Position numbers and translations under genes: made by a program. Positions 38,281-47,630 of a DNA stretch of 64,000 nucleotides are shown in pieces. Within the stretch, counting starts at the first letter, position 1. Each line of letters begins with the position of its first letter. The stretch is from Rhodospirillaceae bacterium (lineage in GTDB: Bacteria > Pseudomonadota > Alphaproteobacteria > UBA8366), in NCBI GenBank assembly GCA_002722095.1, contig PBKG01000006.1, positions 383,426 through 447,425 of the forward strand, in the 5' to 3' direction. The notes under the pieces are model-generated. The model ran no database searches. It was not told the origin of the DNA and was given only the letters and a program-made list of their open reading frames with translations.

Positions 38281-39439
38281 TCGCTCCTATGAGCCGCTGG
38301 CGCTTTATGTGCATTGGCCCTTCTGCCAATCGAAGTGTCCCTATTGCGATTTCAACAGCCATGTACGGCTCGAAATCGATCAGCGGCGTTGGCGAGAGGC
38401 ATTGCTTCGCGAGCTCGAATCCGAGGCCGAGGCAGATCCCGACCGTCGCATCACCAGTATTTTTTTTGGCGGCGGAACGCCATCCCTGATGTTGCCTGAA
38501 ACCGCAGCGGCAATTATAGAAGCCGCTGATCGGTATTGGGGACTCACGGATAGTGCGGAAATTACCATCGAGGCAAACCCCAGTTCGGTCGAAATTGGCC
38601 GCTTGCGGGACATTCGTGCTGCCGGTGTAAATCGGATTTCACTTGGCGTGCAGTCTTTCGACGACGACGCGCTCGATTTTCTAGGCCGGGCCCATAGTGC
38701 CGGCGACGCCCGAACAGCGCTCGACAAAGTGCGAAGCTTATTTTCGCGCTATTCCTTCGATTTGATCTACAGCCGACCCGATCAATCGGTGCGGGCTTGG
38801 AAAGATGAGCTGGCGCACGCGCTCGAGTTTGCCGGCGATCATCTATCGCTTTATCAATTGACCATCGAGCGAGGAACCGCCTTTTTCGCTCGCCACCGCG
38901 ATGGCGCTTTCGAGTTGCCCGACGACGAAACTGCCGCTCGGCAATTCGAGCACTCCCGCAAAACTTTGGAGAATGCAGGCCTTAAAGCCTATGAAATCTC
39001 CAATCATGCCGAGCCCGGTGGCGAATGCCGCCACAACCTCGCCTATTGGCGTTACCAGGACTATGTCGGGATTGGTCCCGGCGCCCATGGCCGAGTGCGA
39101 CGGGGTGGAAAGAAATGGGCAACCCGACGAATTGCCAAGCCCGAAAACTGGTTGAATCAGACCGAATCCCAAGGCGACGGGTTGCAGGAAAAGACAGCGC
39201 TCACGGATACGGAAATTTTCGAGGAAATGACATTGATGGGCCTTCGGCTTGCCGAAGGCTTGAATTTAGACGCGATCACGCGAGAAACCGGCGCCCGGTT
39301 TGAAGATCAGACCAATTCTCGCGCTTTGGATAATTTAATTGAAGGCGGGTTTCTAGCTAAATCCGGCAGTTACCTTAAAGCCACACCCGCGGGCGCCCAA
39401 CGCTTGAATGCGGTTACCGCAAAGTTGCTGGACGCCTGA
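38273..39439 (+). CDS. hemW: Radical-SAM heme chaperone HemW
   Basis: A 388-residue radical-SAM protein. The cluster motif CQSKCPYC gives C-x3-C-x2-C at about residues 18-25 (after YVHWPF), with no fourth cysteine characteristic of HemN, so HemW rather than coproporphyrinogen dehydrogenase is expected. FFGGGTPSL and [14 protein letters not shown] are the next blocks, and the C-terminal HemN_C region follows. HemW delivers heme to respiratory proteins. The ATG overlaps rdgB and the stop is two bases from the convergent lpoA-like gene. Confidence 0.93.
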   Translation: MASRSYEPLALYVHWPFCQSKCPYCDFNSHVRLEIDQRRWREALLRELESEAEADPDRRITSIFFGGGTPSLMLPETAAAIIEAADRYWGLTDSAEITIEANPSSVEIGRLRDIRAAGVNRISLGVQSFDDDALDFLGRAHSAGDARTALDKVRSLFSRYSFDLIYSRPDQSVRAWKDELAHALEFAGDHLSLYQLTIERGTAFFARHRDGAFELPDDETAARQFEHSRKTLENAGLKAYEISNHAEPGGECRHNLAYWRYQDYVGIGPGAHGRVRRGGKKWATRRIAKPENWLNQTESQGDGLQEKTALTDTEIFEEMTLMGLRLAEGLNLDAITRETGARFEDQTNSRALDNLIEGGFLAKSGSYLKATPAGAQRLNAVTAKLLDA

Positions 39440-39441
39440 GA

Positions 39442-40827
39442 TTAGCGGTGAAAATCCTGGAACGTTCGAGCCGATCGGTTAAGTGTCCGAAATCCTTTTT
39501 TGCGTACCTCTAAAACCGCAAATGCGCGTTCGGCAACACCATCCTCACGAAGCCGGAACAGGCCATCCACGCCGTCGAAACCATTGGGATTGGTAAGTGC
39601 GCGCCGCGAGAAATCCGGCCCCCCTGGTGAACGCGCCAGAACCGCAGCCAACGCAGTGGCATCGTAAGCGAGCGAGACCAGACGCGGTGGCGGTTTGCCG
39701 AAAGTTTGCGAGAACCGCTCGACGAAAAACCTCCGCTCCTTCATCGATGGCGCCGCGAACCAGGCACGGCGGAGCGACGGCTCGCGTTCCAGGTTCGGGA
39801 TTTGATCCCAATTGCGCAGGCCCAAAAATCGCACCGCAGGCTGATCCACATCGAAAAATGCAAGCTGGGCGGCCAAAACGCTCATGGACGGCCCTGTATC
39901 CGGCAGTAAGATTGCGTCAAAATCCACTTCGCCGATTGTATCCAGATTTTCAAGTCGTTTTAGCGCCTGCTTGGAAACCTCGTCTTCACGATCTTCCAGC
40001 AAGGCCCGTTGTTTCAACAAAGCCTTGCGGCGCTCGTCATAGTTGGAAATCGCCTTGATTTCGGTGCTGAAGTCTGTGGCGCCAGGTCGATAAAAAGCGA
40101 ATTTCACAATTTCAACGCCCCGGCTGGCGGCTACGTTTTGCAGGCTTTGAAACACCGCTTTACCGTAGGGATTGTCCGGCGCCATCAACGCCAGCCGTCG
40201 AAGCCCCCGACGGGCGGCATAATCAACAACCGTATAAACCTGTTGGCGTGGAACGAATCCCATTATGAAAACGTTGTGGCCGGCCACATCGCTGGAATTG
40301 GAAAAGGCGACTACGTTAAGCCCGACACGGCCGGCAACCGGCGCGACCGAACGGACCGAGTTCGCAAGTAACGGGCCTAGAATCAAACTTACTCCGTCCT
40401 GAATTGCCTGGTCAGCGGCCGACCGAGCCCCTTCCGGAGTGCCTCTGGTATCGATTGGATGGAGGGTGAATTGATCCGTCGCCATTTCAAACATCGCCAG
40501 TTGCGCTGCTTCCAACATGGCTTGACCGAGCGCCGCCTGCGGGCCGGATAACGGCAATAACAACGCGACCTTCGTATTTCTTGTCGGACTTGCGAACGGA
40601 CTCAAGCGTACATCCGGCACGGCTGTCGCCGCGGGTGTCTCGACCGACGGCACTACATTTTGAGCAAGCAGCGCGCGTGGATCGATGGGATCCGCGAACG
40701 AGTTATTGGTTTCAGCGACGACAAATGCTGTAGTGACCAAAATAGCGAAGGCCCGGGCGGTAAACCTAACCAGTCTTTCAGTAACCGAGCGGTATAAATT
40801 TGATGTTGGCACTGGAATTCGACGCAT
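39442..40827 (-). CDS. LpoA-like penicillin-binding-protein activator (type 1 periplasmic-binding fold)
   Basis: A 461-residue exported protein. A basic N-terminus and hydrophobic segment (about 23-40, ARAFAILVTTAFVVA) look like a signal peptide, without a clear lipobox cysteine. From about residue 85 it has the periplasmic-binding-protein fold (VALLLPLSGPQAALGQAMLE, GVSLILGPLLANSVRSVAPVAG, RLALMAPDNPYGKAVF), matching the LppC/YraM group next to rsmI. E. coli LpoA activates PBP1A; transfer of that role is inference. Its ATG shares two bases with the rsmI ATG on the other strand. Confidence 0.85.
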   Translation of the reverse strand: MRRIPVPTSNLYRSVTERLVRFTARAFAILVTTAFVVAETNNSFADPIDPRALLAQNVVPSVETPAATAVPDVRLSPFASPTRNTKVALLLPLSGPQAALGQAMLEAAQLAMFEMATDQFTLHPIDTRGTPEGARSAADQAIQDGVSLILGPLLANSVRSVAPVAGRVGLNVVAFSNSSDVAGHNVFIMGFVPRQQVYTVVDYAARRGLRRLALMAPDNPYGKAVFQSLQNVAASRGVEIVKFAFYRPGATDFSTEIKAISNYDERRKALLKQRALLEDREDEVSKQALKRLENLDTIGEVDFDAILLPDTGPSMSVLAAQLAFFDVDQPAVRFLGLRNWDQIPNLEREPSLRRAWFAAPSMKERRFFVERFSQTFGKPPPRLVSLAYDATALAAVLARSPGGPDFSRRALTNPNGFDGVDGLFRLREDGVAERAFAVLEVRKKGFRTLNRSARTFQDFHR

Positions 40828-41713
40828 GACACTAGCTATTCACGACAAGTCCGCAGGTAAACAGGCGAAAACGCCCGAAGGACTATATGTGATCCCAACT
40901 CCTATCGGCAATCTCCGCGATATCACTTTGCGGGCACTCGACATACTCGCCGAAGTCGATCTCATTGCTTGTGAAGATACCCGCATCACTCAACGGTTGC
41001 TTAACGCCTTCGAATTGAAAACGCCAATGGTACCATATCACGACCATAACGCCGCCAAACAGCGGCCGCGCCTTTTGAAAAAACTGGCGGCCGGCGAAAC
41101 GATCGCTCTGGTCAGCGATGCGGGAACGCCTTTGATATCGGATCCCGGCTACAAGATGGTGTGCGAAACAATCGAAGCAGGATACTCGGTAACAGTGCTA
41201 CCAGGAGCGAGCGCGGCGATTACCGGCTTACTCGCGGCGGGGCTTCCCACCGATCGTTTCTTGTTTGCGGGTTTTCCGCCCTCTCGTTCCGGTGGACGTC
41301 GCAAATTCTTCGCCGAATTCGAGTCTTGTTCCGCCAGCCTAATTTTTTTCGAATCACCGAAACGGTTGGGCGCATCCCTATCGGATATGGCTTATGCCTT
41401 TGGCGACCGGCCAGCATCGATCGCCCGCGAACTCACCAAAAAGTTCGAAGAAGTCAGGCGAGGAAGCTTGCTTGAGCTTGCGGCAGCCAGTGCCGACAGC
41501 CCCGCTCCCAAAGGCGAAATCGTCGTCATCGTCGGCCCGCCAACCGAGGCAGAAACACCGACGCCTGATGAAATCGATAAAGCAATTCTCGCAATGCTGG
41601 ACAATGCCAGCCTAAAACAGACCGCAGAAGAAGTGTCAGCGGCGCTAAACCTTCCCCGTCGTCAAATTTATCAACGCGCATTGCAATTACGTGACAATGG
41701 CAAAAGCAGTTGA
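40826..41713 (+). CDS. rsmI: 16S rRNA (cytidine(1402)-2'-O)-methyltransferase RsmI
   Basis: A 295-residue SAM-dependent tetrapyrrole-methylase-fold enzyme that 2'-O-methylates C1402 of 16S rRNA. GLYVIPTPIGNLRDITLRAL near residue 20, ACEDTRITQRLL and VSDAGTPLISDPGYKMV are unmistakable. The frame stays open 47 codons upstream, but that part runs through the lpoA-like signal region on the other strand and is unlike the family, so ATG 40826 is chosen. It overlaps yraN by 17 bases. Confidence 0.95.
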   Translation: MTLAIHDKSAGKQAKTPEGLYVIPTPIGNLRDITLRALDILAEVDLIACEDTRITQRLLNAFELKTPMVPYHDHNAAKQRPRLLKKLAAGETIALVSDAGTPLISDPGYKMVCETIEAGYSVTVLPGASAAITGLLAAGLPTDRFLFAGFPPSRSGGRRKFFAEFESCSASLIFFESPKRLGASLSDMAYAFGDRPASIARELTKKFEEVRRGSLLELAAASADSPAPKGEIVVIVGPPTEAETPTPDEIDKAILAMLDNASLKQTAEEVSAALNLPRRQIYQRALQLRDNGKSS

Positions 41714-42089
41714 CCCGGGATACGCCAAACGCCGAAAGGCCTGGCGCTGGGGTCGCGGCGCCGAAAAACTTGCTGTCGCAGCTCTCCGTTGCCGCGGCTA
41801 TCGAGTACTCGCACGGCAGTATCGCACCAAAGTAGGTGAGATAGACTTGATCGCGCGACGGAAAGACGTCGTCGTGTTTATCGAAGTCAAAGCCCGGTCC
41901 AGCCTTCCCGATGGACTTGTGGCAATTTCTCCTCGTCAGCAAAAACGAATTGTGAAGGCTGCAGGATGGTTTTTGCAAAGACATCCGCACTTGGCGAATT
42001 GTAGTATGCGATTCGATGCTATCATTATTGTGCCGTGGCGTTTGCCGCGACATGTGAGGGATGCCTGGCGGCCGGAAGGAATAGACTAG
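41697..42089 (+). CDS. yraN: UPF0102 protein YraN
   Basis: A 130-residue protein with a restriction-endonuclease-like fold. The core is GEIDLIARRKDVVVFIEVKAR, that is the PD-(D/E)xK pattern with E, D and EVK. RRKAWRWGRGAEKLA is the N-terminal family block. Biochemical function is not established. ATG 41697 is used; GTG 41691 two codons earlier is also open. It sits in the rsmI-yraN-BON-sirB1-gshB run on the plus strand. Confidence 0.9.
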   Translation: MAKAVDPGYAKRRKAWRWGRGAEKLAVAALRCRGYRVLARQYRTKVGEIDLIARRKDVVVFIEVKARSSLPDGLVAISPRQQKRIVKAAGWFLQRHPHLANCSMRFDAIIIVPWRLPRHVRDAWRPEGID

Positions 42090-42114
42090 GAACTGGGCAG
42101 TCGAGAAACACCTA

Positions 42115-42756
42115 ATGCGGTTCTCTAGATTCTTTACAGGTCCCAAGTTGCGAAATGCCTTAACGGCCCCTTGCGCCGTGCTTTTCGCTCTATCTCTCAC
42201 CAATTGCAGTCCCACTGGCATGGCCATCGGGGCTGGCGCCGAAGTTGGTTCGGCAACCATGGAAGAGCGGAGTTATAGCGCCATCGTCGACGATGCCGCG
42301 ATCCGGACCCAGATCAAGGGAAACTTTTTCAACTTCTCGACCGAGCTATTTGTCGACGTCGGCGTGACCGTGAAGGAAGGCAAGGTTTTCCTAACCGGGT
42401 CTGTACCTAAGCCCGAAACACGGATCGAAGCGGTTAAGATCGCGTGGCGCTCAAAAGGCGTGCGTGAGGTCGTGAATGAAATTCAGATCGCGGACGGGAG
42501 TTCCTTGCTGGACGCTGCACGGGACCGTTGGATCACCGCGAAACTGCGTGTCAAAATCACCTTGGATAAGGAAATTCGAGCGGTTAACTACAGCATCGAT
42601 ACGGTCAACAAACATATCTATTTGATGGGAATCGCACGTTCAACCTCAGAACTGGAACGCGTGTTCGCATATGCCAGGTCGATCGCTTATGTACGACGGA
42701 TCGTTAGCCATGTTCAGGTCAAAAGGTCACAGGCCGCAGCTGGGTCGCAGCGATGA
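42115..42756 (+). CDS. BON-domain outer-membrane lipoprotein (DolP/YraP-like)
   Basis: A 213-residue protein with an N-terminal signal ending in the lipobox LTNC (Cys31). Two BON domains follow, at about 58-120 (IRTQIKGNFFNF, VFLTGSVPK) and about 135-205 (AKLRVKITLDKEIRAVNYSI, IYLMGIA). DolP-type proteins associate with outer-membrane anionic lipids and support envelope integrity. Position beside rsmI/yraN and the lpoA-like gene is the same as in E. coli, which supports the call. Confidence 0.9.
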   Translation: MRFSRFFTGPKLRNALTAPCAVLFALSLTNCSPTGMAIGAGAEVGSATMEERSYSAIVDDAAIRTQIKGNFFNFSTELFVDVGVTVKEGKVFLTGSVPKPETRIEAVKIAWRSKGVREVVNEIQIADGSSLLDAARDRWITAKLRVKITLDKEIRAVNYSIDTVNKHIYLMGIARSTSELERVFAYARSIAYVRRIVSHVQVKRSQAAAGSQR

Positions 42757-43592
42757 AGGAGAACGACGCGTTTCACGCCAAAAACATTCTCCGCGCTATC
42801 GGCGCCGGGCCCGACAGTGGATTCGACCTGGCCGAGGGCGCACTGGCGTTTGCTGCGCTCGACCGGCCCAGGGTGCCGCTCGACCATTATACCGGACATC
42901 TCGGCGACCTCGCGGTAGCTGCCGGAGCCAACCGGTCCGCGACGCCCCTCTCGGCTGAAGCTGCCGCAGGACAGTTGCGCGAGGTGGTCGTCAAAGAGTT
43001 TGGCTATGCGGGCGATCGTTTAACCTATGACGATCTTCAAAACGCAAACCTAATGCGTGTCATCGACCGTCGACGGGGCCTGCCTGTCGCACTTGGAATT
43101 CTTTATATCCATATCGGCCGGGCGCTGGGTTGGACGCTGAACGGATTAGCCTTTCCCGGTCACTTTTTAATTCAGCTCGATTTTGCCGGTGACAGGGTGA
43201 TCCTTGACCCCTTCAATGACGGGCGCACGCTTGGCGCCGGCGATCTCCGCCAATTGATCAAAACTTTGGCCGGCACCGAGCGCGAGCTAGAAACTTCCGA
43301 TTATGCGGCGGTCAGCGATCGGGAGATTCTTCTTCGCTTGCAGAACAACATAAAATTTCGGCATATGCAGATGCGTAACGGCAAGGCCGCGCTTATCACG
43401 GTGGAGAATATGTTGCTTATCGCGCCGGCGTCGCCTGCGCTGTGGTGGGAAGCGGGCATGTTGAATGCGGAAATCGGTAACCTACACGCGGCGACCGACG
43501 CGCTAGAAGAATTCATGCGGCTCGAAGAAAGTTCGGAAAACCGACATCGCGCTGCCACGTTGATGCAAAAACTGCGCAGCCAATTAAATTAG
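42753..43592 (+). CDS. SirB1-type transglutaminase-like/TPR protein
   Basis: A 279-residue cytoplasmic protein of the SirB1 family (DUF1347 plus a TPR-like C-terminus). Blocks such as GYAGDRLTYDDLQNANLMRV, RRGLPVALGILYIHIGRALG and LAFPGHFLIQLDF are diagnostic. The C-terminal half has helical pairs like the TPR repeats in SirB1. Its biochemical role is unknown. The ATG overlaps the BON-gene stop by four bases (ATGA). A 107-base gap with a hairpin follows. Confidence 0.87.
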   Translation: MKENDAFHAKNILRAIGAGPDSGFDLAEGALAFAALDRPRVPLDHYTGHLGDLAVAAGANRSATPLSAEAAAGQLREVVVKEFGYAGDRLTYDDLQNANLMRVIDRRRGLPVALGILYIHIGRALGWTLNGLAFPGHFLIQLDFAGDRVILDPFNDGRTLGAGDLRQLIKTLAGTERELETSDYAAVSDREILLRLQNNIKFRHMQMRNGKAALITVENMLLIAPASPALWWEAGMLNAEIGNLHAATDALEEFMRLEESSENRHRAATLMQKLRSQLN

Positions 43593-43615
43593 AGGCGAAA
43601 TAACATGCCGGCTTT

Positions 43616-43635
43616 TAGGCGCCGATATGCGCCTA
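43616..43635. repeat. 7-bp inverted repeat between sirB1-like gene and gshB
   Basis: TAGGCGC and GCGCCTA form a perfect 7-bp stem with loop CGATAT, 24 bases after the SirB1-type stop. No T-run follows on the plus strand, so it may be a weak rho-dependent or stabilising 3' structure rather than an intrinsic terminator. Confidence 0.4.
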
Positions 43636-43699
43636 TGAAACTAAAGCGCCGTGGTATAGTTCTGCGCGTGACCTAATTCTTTTCTGGAGGGAGTTTTCG

Positions 43700-44653
43700 G
43701 TGAGTCTGGCCTGCGCGATTCAAATGGATCCGATCGAAGATATTGATATCGATGCGGACAGCACCTTTATGCTTGCGCTGGAAGCACAGCGTAGAGGTCA
43801 TGGTCTGTATCATTACCTCCCCGAAGATCTTTCGCTGCGGCACAATCGACTCTATGCCAAAGCACGCATGCTTACGGTCAAACGCGAGAAGGGCGATCAT
43901 TACACACTCGGTCCCGCCGAAGAGCTCGATCTTGCCGGCATGGATGTGATTTTAATGCGCCAGGATCCCCCCTTCGATATGGCCTATATCACCGCGACGC
44001 ACCTGTTGGAGCACATTCATCCTGCAACGCTGGTCGTGAACGATCCGGCCGAAGTACGCAATGCCCCAGAAAAGCTATTCGTTACGCTATTCAGCGATTT
44101 GATGCCGCCTACGTTGATCACCAGCAACATGGAGGAAATCGTCGCGTTTCGAGACGAACACAAAGACATTATTTTGAAGCCGCTTTTCGGAAACGGTGGT
44201 GCGGGCGTATTTCATCTTTCCCCTGAAGACGAAAATCTTTCGGCATTGGTGGAAATGTTTGCCGAAATCAACCGCGAGCCAATCATTGCGCAGCGCTATT
44301 TGCCAGAAATCCGACAGGGTGACAAACGCATCATACTTGTGGACGGCGAGGTGGCGGGTGGTGTCAATCGCGTGCCACAACCCGGCGAAGCGCGCGCAAA
44401 TTTTCACGCAGGCGGAGCAGGTTACAAAACTGAACTCTCCGGGCGGGAAAAGGAAATCTGTCGCGAAATCGGTCCGATCCTCAAAGAAAAGGGTCTTTTA
44501 TTCGTCGGTATCGATGTAATCGGCGACTACCTCACCGAGATCAACGTGACGTCGCCCACGGGAATTCAGGAAATCAACGGGTTTGACGGCATTCAGATAG
44601 AATCGCAGATCTGGGACGCCATCGAAGGCAGGCGCGACGAAACGGCCGTGTGA
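43700..44653 (+). CDS. gshB: Glutathione synthetase
   Basis: A 317-residue ATP-grasp ligase joining gamma-glutamylcysteine and glycine. The N-terminal domain has [18 protein letters not shown], then [17 protein letters not shown], and the ATP-grasp part has [31 protein letters not shown] and [14 protein letters not shown]. The start is GTG with GGAGGG about ten bases upstream. Confidence 0.96.
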   Translation: MSLACAIQMDPIEDIDIDADSTFMLALEAQRRGHGLYHYLPEDLSLRHNRLYAKARMLTVKREKGDHYTLGPAEELDLAGMDVILMRQDPPFDMAYITATHLLEHIHPATLVVNDPAEVRNAPEKLFVTLFSDLMPPTLITSNMEEIVAFRDEHKDIILKPLFGNGGAGVFHLSPEDENLSALVEMFAEINREPIIAQRYLPEIRQGDKRIILVDGEVAGGVNRVPQPGEARANFHAGGAGYKTELSGREKEICREIGPILKEKGLLFVGIDVIGDYLTEINVTSPTGIQEINGFDGIQIESQIWDAIEGRRDETAV

Positions 44654-44677
44654 TCTCGCCTTAAGGTCTTGGCGCCG

Positions 44678-45805
44678 TTAAATAGAGAAATCGAAAAACG
44701 ATGGTCCGGTCAAAGTTAGCGGGCCGCCCTGACGATTGAACGATAGCGTGCTTTGCAGGGTCGCCGAAAATAGAAGTTGCTCCCGTTGCGCTTCGAGAGC
44801 CGCCTTGCGCTCCTCGGAAAATGCTTGGGCTTCGACGCTAGCCGCAAATTCATTGCGTTCCTTGATCTGACCTTCGACCAAGGTCTGCGCGGCGGTTACC
44901 TTGGCCAATTCACCTTCGAGAAATCCAATATTGAAACGGATCGTTGCCGATGCGGCGTCGACATCGCTCAGGGCCCGGCTTCGGCTGGAGTCGTCCTCGA
45001 AGTTGTTATAGAGAAACGAGAACAAGATCCCGAGGCCTTTGCGAGTCAACGTCCCATCGAGATAGGGCGAACCTTCGCCGTCATGGGTTAGAGATATCGC
45101 ACCGGTATCAGGGTCGAACACCACCGTGTCATCGGTCGCGACAATCTCACCAGATTCGTCATTGGGGTTGGGAAACTTGGTCAGCACCGAGCCGAAAATA
45201 TCCGGATAGAAATTATCTCCGCTTCCATCGGTAATGAAAAAATCACTTTGCGAAAAAATACCCGATACCGTGTTGCGGACCGGACTATCTGGCTTTGTCT
45301 GATAGGTGATTTCATCAGGATCGAAATCATCGCGAATTGTGGTGCCGATTAAATTGGTGCCGATGAAGCCTGCGGTTTTAACACGGCTATTCAGTTCACC
45401 AAGGAACTGATCAAATCGGTCGCCGAATACGCGGCGTTCTTCGGTCGAAACAGTCGGCTCGCTCGCATTGACCACCTGGCGACGTATGTCGATGACATTG
45501 GTCTTGATCTCGTTCAATCGTTCGATCGCTTTCTCGATCGTATTAACAGCACGGTCGAGGCGCCCGGTTATACGGCCGAGATTTTGCGCTTCACGCTTGG
45601 CTGTTCGCGCTTTGCCTTCCAATGCTCGTGTATCGACATCGGGCACTCGATCGCGCGACGCCGCGGAGGCCGCCGCCCGTGCCGCCGACTGCAAACCGCG
45701 AGCTGCCGCCGCATCCGGCAACACGGCAAACAAACTGCTGGGCGAAGTCGGAAGGGTTCCGACTAAGTTATTGAAGCCGCTGTCAAATCCACCGATGATG
45801 CTCAC
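44678..45805 (-). CDS. Flagellin-like protein, orphan
   Basis: About 375 residues with flagellin-like architecture: a helical N-terminal region (about 35-150), a beta-rich variable middle (about 150-270, asparagine/glycine/aspartate-rich), and a helical C-terminal region (about 275-355). The stretch ERLNEIKTNVIDIRRQVVNA followed by GFIGTNLIG resembles flagellin D1, and DVDAASATIRFNIGFLEGEL near the C-terminus resembles the flagellin C-domain. The canonical N-terminal flagellin motif is missing, and no flagellar gene is nearby. The start is uncertain: GTG 45805 is used, TTG 45850 is the alternative. A consensus promoter is at 45881-45909. Confidence 0.6.
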   Translation of the reverse strand: MSIIGGFDSGFNNLVGTLPTSPSSLFAVLPDAAAARGLQSAARAAASAASRDRVPDVDTRALEGKARTAKREAQNLGRITGRLDRAVNTIEKAIERLNEIKTNVIDIRRQVVNASEPTVSTEERRVFGDRFDQFLGELNSRVKTAGFIGTNLIGTTIRDDFDPDEITYQTKPDSPVRNTVSGIFSQSDFFITDGSGDNFYPDIFGSVLTKFPNPNDESGEIVATDDTVVFDPDTGAISLTHDGEGSPYLDGTLTRKGLGILFSFLYNNFEDDSSRSRALSDVDAASATIRFNIGFLEGELAKVTAAQTLVEGQIKERNEFAASVEAQAFSEERKAALEAQREQLLFSATLQSTLSFNRQGGPLTLTGPSFFDFSI

Positions 45806-45880
45806 AACGCGCGTTTCCGTCTCGTCGATGTGCTCAAAATACGTGCACAACCCGGCAATTTTTGCCTATTAACATATTGT

Positions 45881-45909
45881 ATTATAACACATTTTCGCGA
45901 AACGCCCAA
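45881..45909 (-). promoter_or_regulatory. Sigma-70-like promoter of the flagellin-like gene
   Basis: On the minus strand the -35 box is TTGGGC (45909-45904), the spacer is 17 bases, and the -10 box TATAAT (45886-45881) is a perfect consensus. Transcription would start about 30-70 bases before the possible start codons of the flagellin-like gene. Confidence 0.55.
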
Positions 45910-45985
45910 ATACGCGTTCGCCAATCAACTTAACCCTTCCGCAGCAATGCGTCGCGAACTACAATCATTGCGAGAGGGATGCATA

Positions 45986-47509
45986 TTGGTTACACGTGTT
46001 AACACAGTCGCCTTCCAGGGCATCGATACGCTCGACATCGACGTTCAGGTGCAAATCGCCAATGGGCTGCCGGCCTTTACCGTTGTCGGGCTACCCGATA
46101 AGGCGGTAGCCGAAAGCCGAGAGCGCGTGCGGTCTGCATTGGGTGCGATGGGCCTCGCACTCCCCCCTCAAAGGATTACGGTCAACCTGTCACCCGCCGA
46201 CGTTTTAAAAGAAGGTAGCCATTTCGATTTACCGATCGCGCTTGGCCTGCTCGCGAGCATGGACGTCATCGCCGCAGATGAATTGGCGCCCTATACCGCA
46301 GTGGGAGAGCTTGCGTTGGATGGTGCGATCGTTCCCACAACAGGCGTGCTGCCAGCTGCCATCGGTGCGCTAGCCTCAAGCCGCGGCATAATTTGTCCCG
46401 CTGCATGCGGTGGCGAAGCGGCCTGGGCGGGCGATATCGAGGTCGTGGCGGCACCCAACCTGTTGGCGCTGATCAATCACTTCAAAGGCACACAGGTGTT
46501 GACGCCGCCGGAACCTCAAATTGCCGTGATCAAAACCAATTCGTTGGATCTTCGAGACATCAAGGGCCAGGAAAGCGCCAAACGCGCATTGGAGGTCGCT
46601 GCCGCCGGAGGCCACAATCTCTTGATGATCGGCCCGCCCGGTGCCGGCAAGTCCATGTTGGCCCAACGCTTGCCCGGACTTTTGCCATCGCTGGACCCGA
46701 AAGAAGCGCTTGAAGTCAGCATGATCCAAAGTGTCGCCGGGCAGCTTGAGGATGGTCATATAACCAAACAGCGGCCATTCCGTGATCCGCATCATTCCGC
46801 TTCGCTGCCCGCGATGGTCGGCGGCGGTGCGCGCGCCAATCCTGGCGAAATTTCCCTCGCCCACCACGGTGTTCTGTTTTTGGACGAATTGCCGGAATTC
46901 TCTCGTCAGACATTGGAATCTCTACGTCAACCGGTAGAAACAGGCCGTACCACCGTCGCGCGCGCAAATGCGCATATCACCTACCCCTCTAGATTTCAGC
47001 TGATCGCTGCAATGAATCCATGCCGCTGCGGCCTTCTCGATGACGGGGGCCTAACCTGTTCGCGTGGCCCCCGATGTGCCATCGACTATCAAGCCAGAAT
47101 TTCGGGCCCATTGTTCGATCGGATCGATATTCATGTGGAAGTTCCAGCAGTGAGCGCAAACGACCTCGCACTGCCGCCCGCTGCAGAAGGATCGGGAGAC
47201 GTTGCCCAGCGCGTCGCATCGGCTCGGGCAATTCAGCGAGACCGATACGCTGAACAAAACGGAGACGAGATCATTCGGACAAACGCCGAAGCGGACGGAA
47301 AAACACTCGAGGCCGTGGCGACGCCCGACAAGGATGGCACGGCTCTGCTAAATCAAGCCGCCGAACAGTTGAGACTTTCGGCGCGAGGTTACCATCGGGT
47401 AATTCGCGTCGCACGCACCTTGGCAGACCTTGCGGGTGCCGAAACCGTGGCCAGGCTCCATATCGCCGAAGCTCTAAGCTATCGACGAATCGCTCCGGCG
47501 CGGTCATAA
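45986..47509 (+). CDS. comM: ComM/YifB-type Mg-chelatase-like AAA+ protein
   Basis: A 507-residue AAA+ protein. ComM homologues are branch-migration helicases acting in natural transformation. The N-terminal domain has VTRVNTVAFQGID, VVGLPDKAVAESRERVRSA and DLPIALGLLAS. The ATPase has Walker A GPPGAGKSMLAQRLPG, then VLFLDELPEFSRQTLESLRQP and a zinc-ligand block with CRCG and CIR-type cysteines (MNPCRCG, CSRGPRCAID). The start is TTG at 45986 with GAGAGGG upstream, matching family starts. The frame is open further upstream without family similarity. Confidence 0.92.
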   Translation: MVTRVNTVAFQGIDTLDIDVQVQIANGLPAFTVVGLPDKAVAESRERVRSALGAMGLALPPQRITVNLSPADVLKEGSHFDLPIALGLLASMDVIAADELAPYTAVGELALDGAIVPTTGVLPAAIGALASSRGIICPAACGGEAAWAGDIEVVAAPNLLALINHFKGTQVLTPPEPQIAVIKTNSLDLRDIKGQESAKRALEVAAAGGHNLLMIGPPGAGKSMLAQRLPGLLPSLDPKEALEVSMIQSVAGQLEDGHITKQRPFRDPHHSASLPAMVGGGARANPGEISLAHHGVLFLDELPEFSRQTLESLRQPVETGRTTVARANAHITYPSRFQLIAAMNPCRCGLLDDGGLTCSRGPRCAIDYQARISGPLFDRIDIHVEVPAVSANDLALPPAAEGSGDVAQRVASARAIQRDRYAEQNGDEIIRTNAEADGKTLEAVATPDKDGTALLNQAAEQLRLSARGYHRVIRVARTLADLAGAETVARLHIAEALSYRRIAPARS

Positions 47510-47630
47510 CTACGTCCCCCGTCGGCCCCCGGCTGATTAATTTTCCGCTTGCAGCAATTAAAATTCCGGATAATTAATGCCTCAGCTTGCAAAAGTTCAT
47601 CGGCGCAAAGCCTCATCAGGGAAACACACC

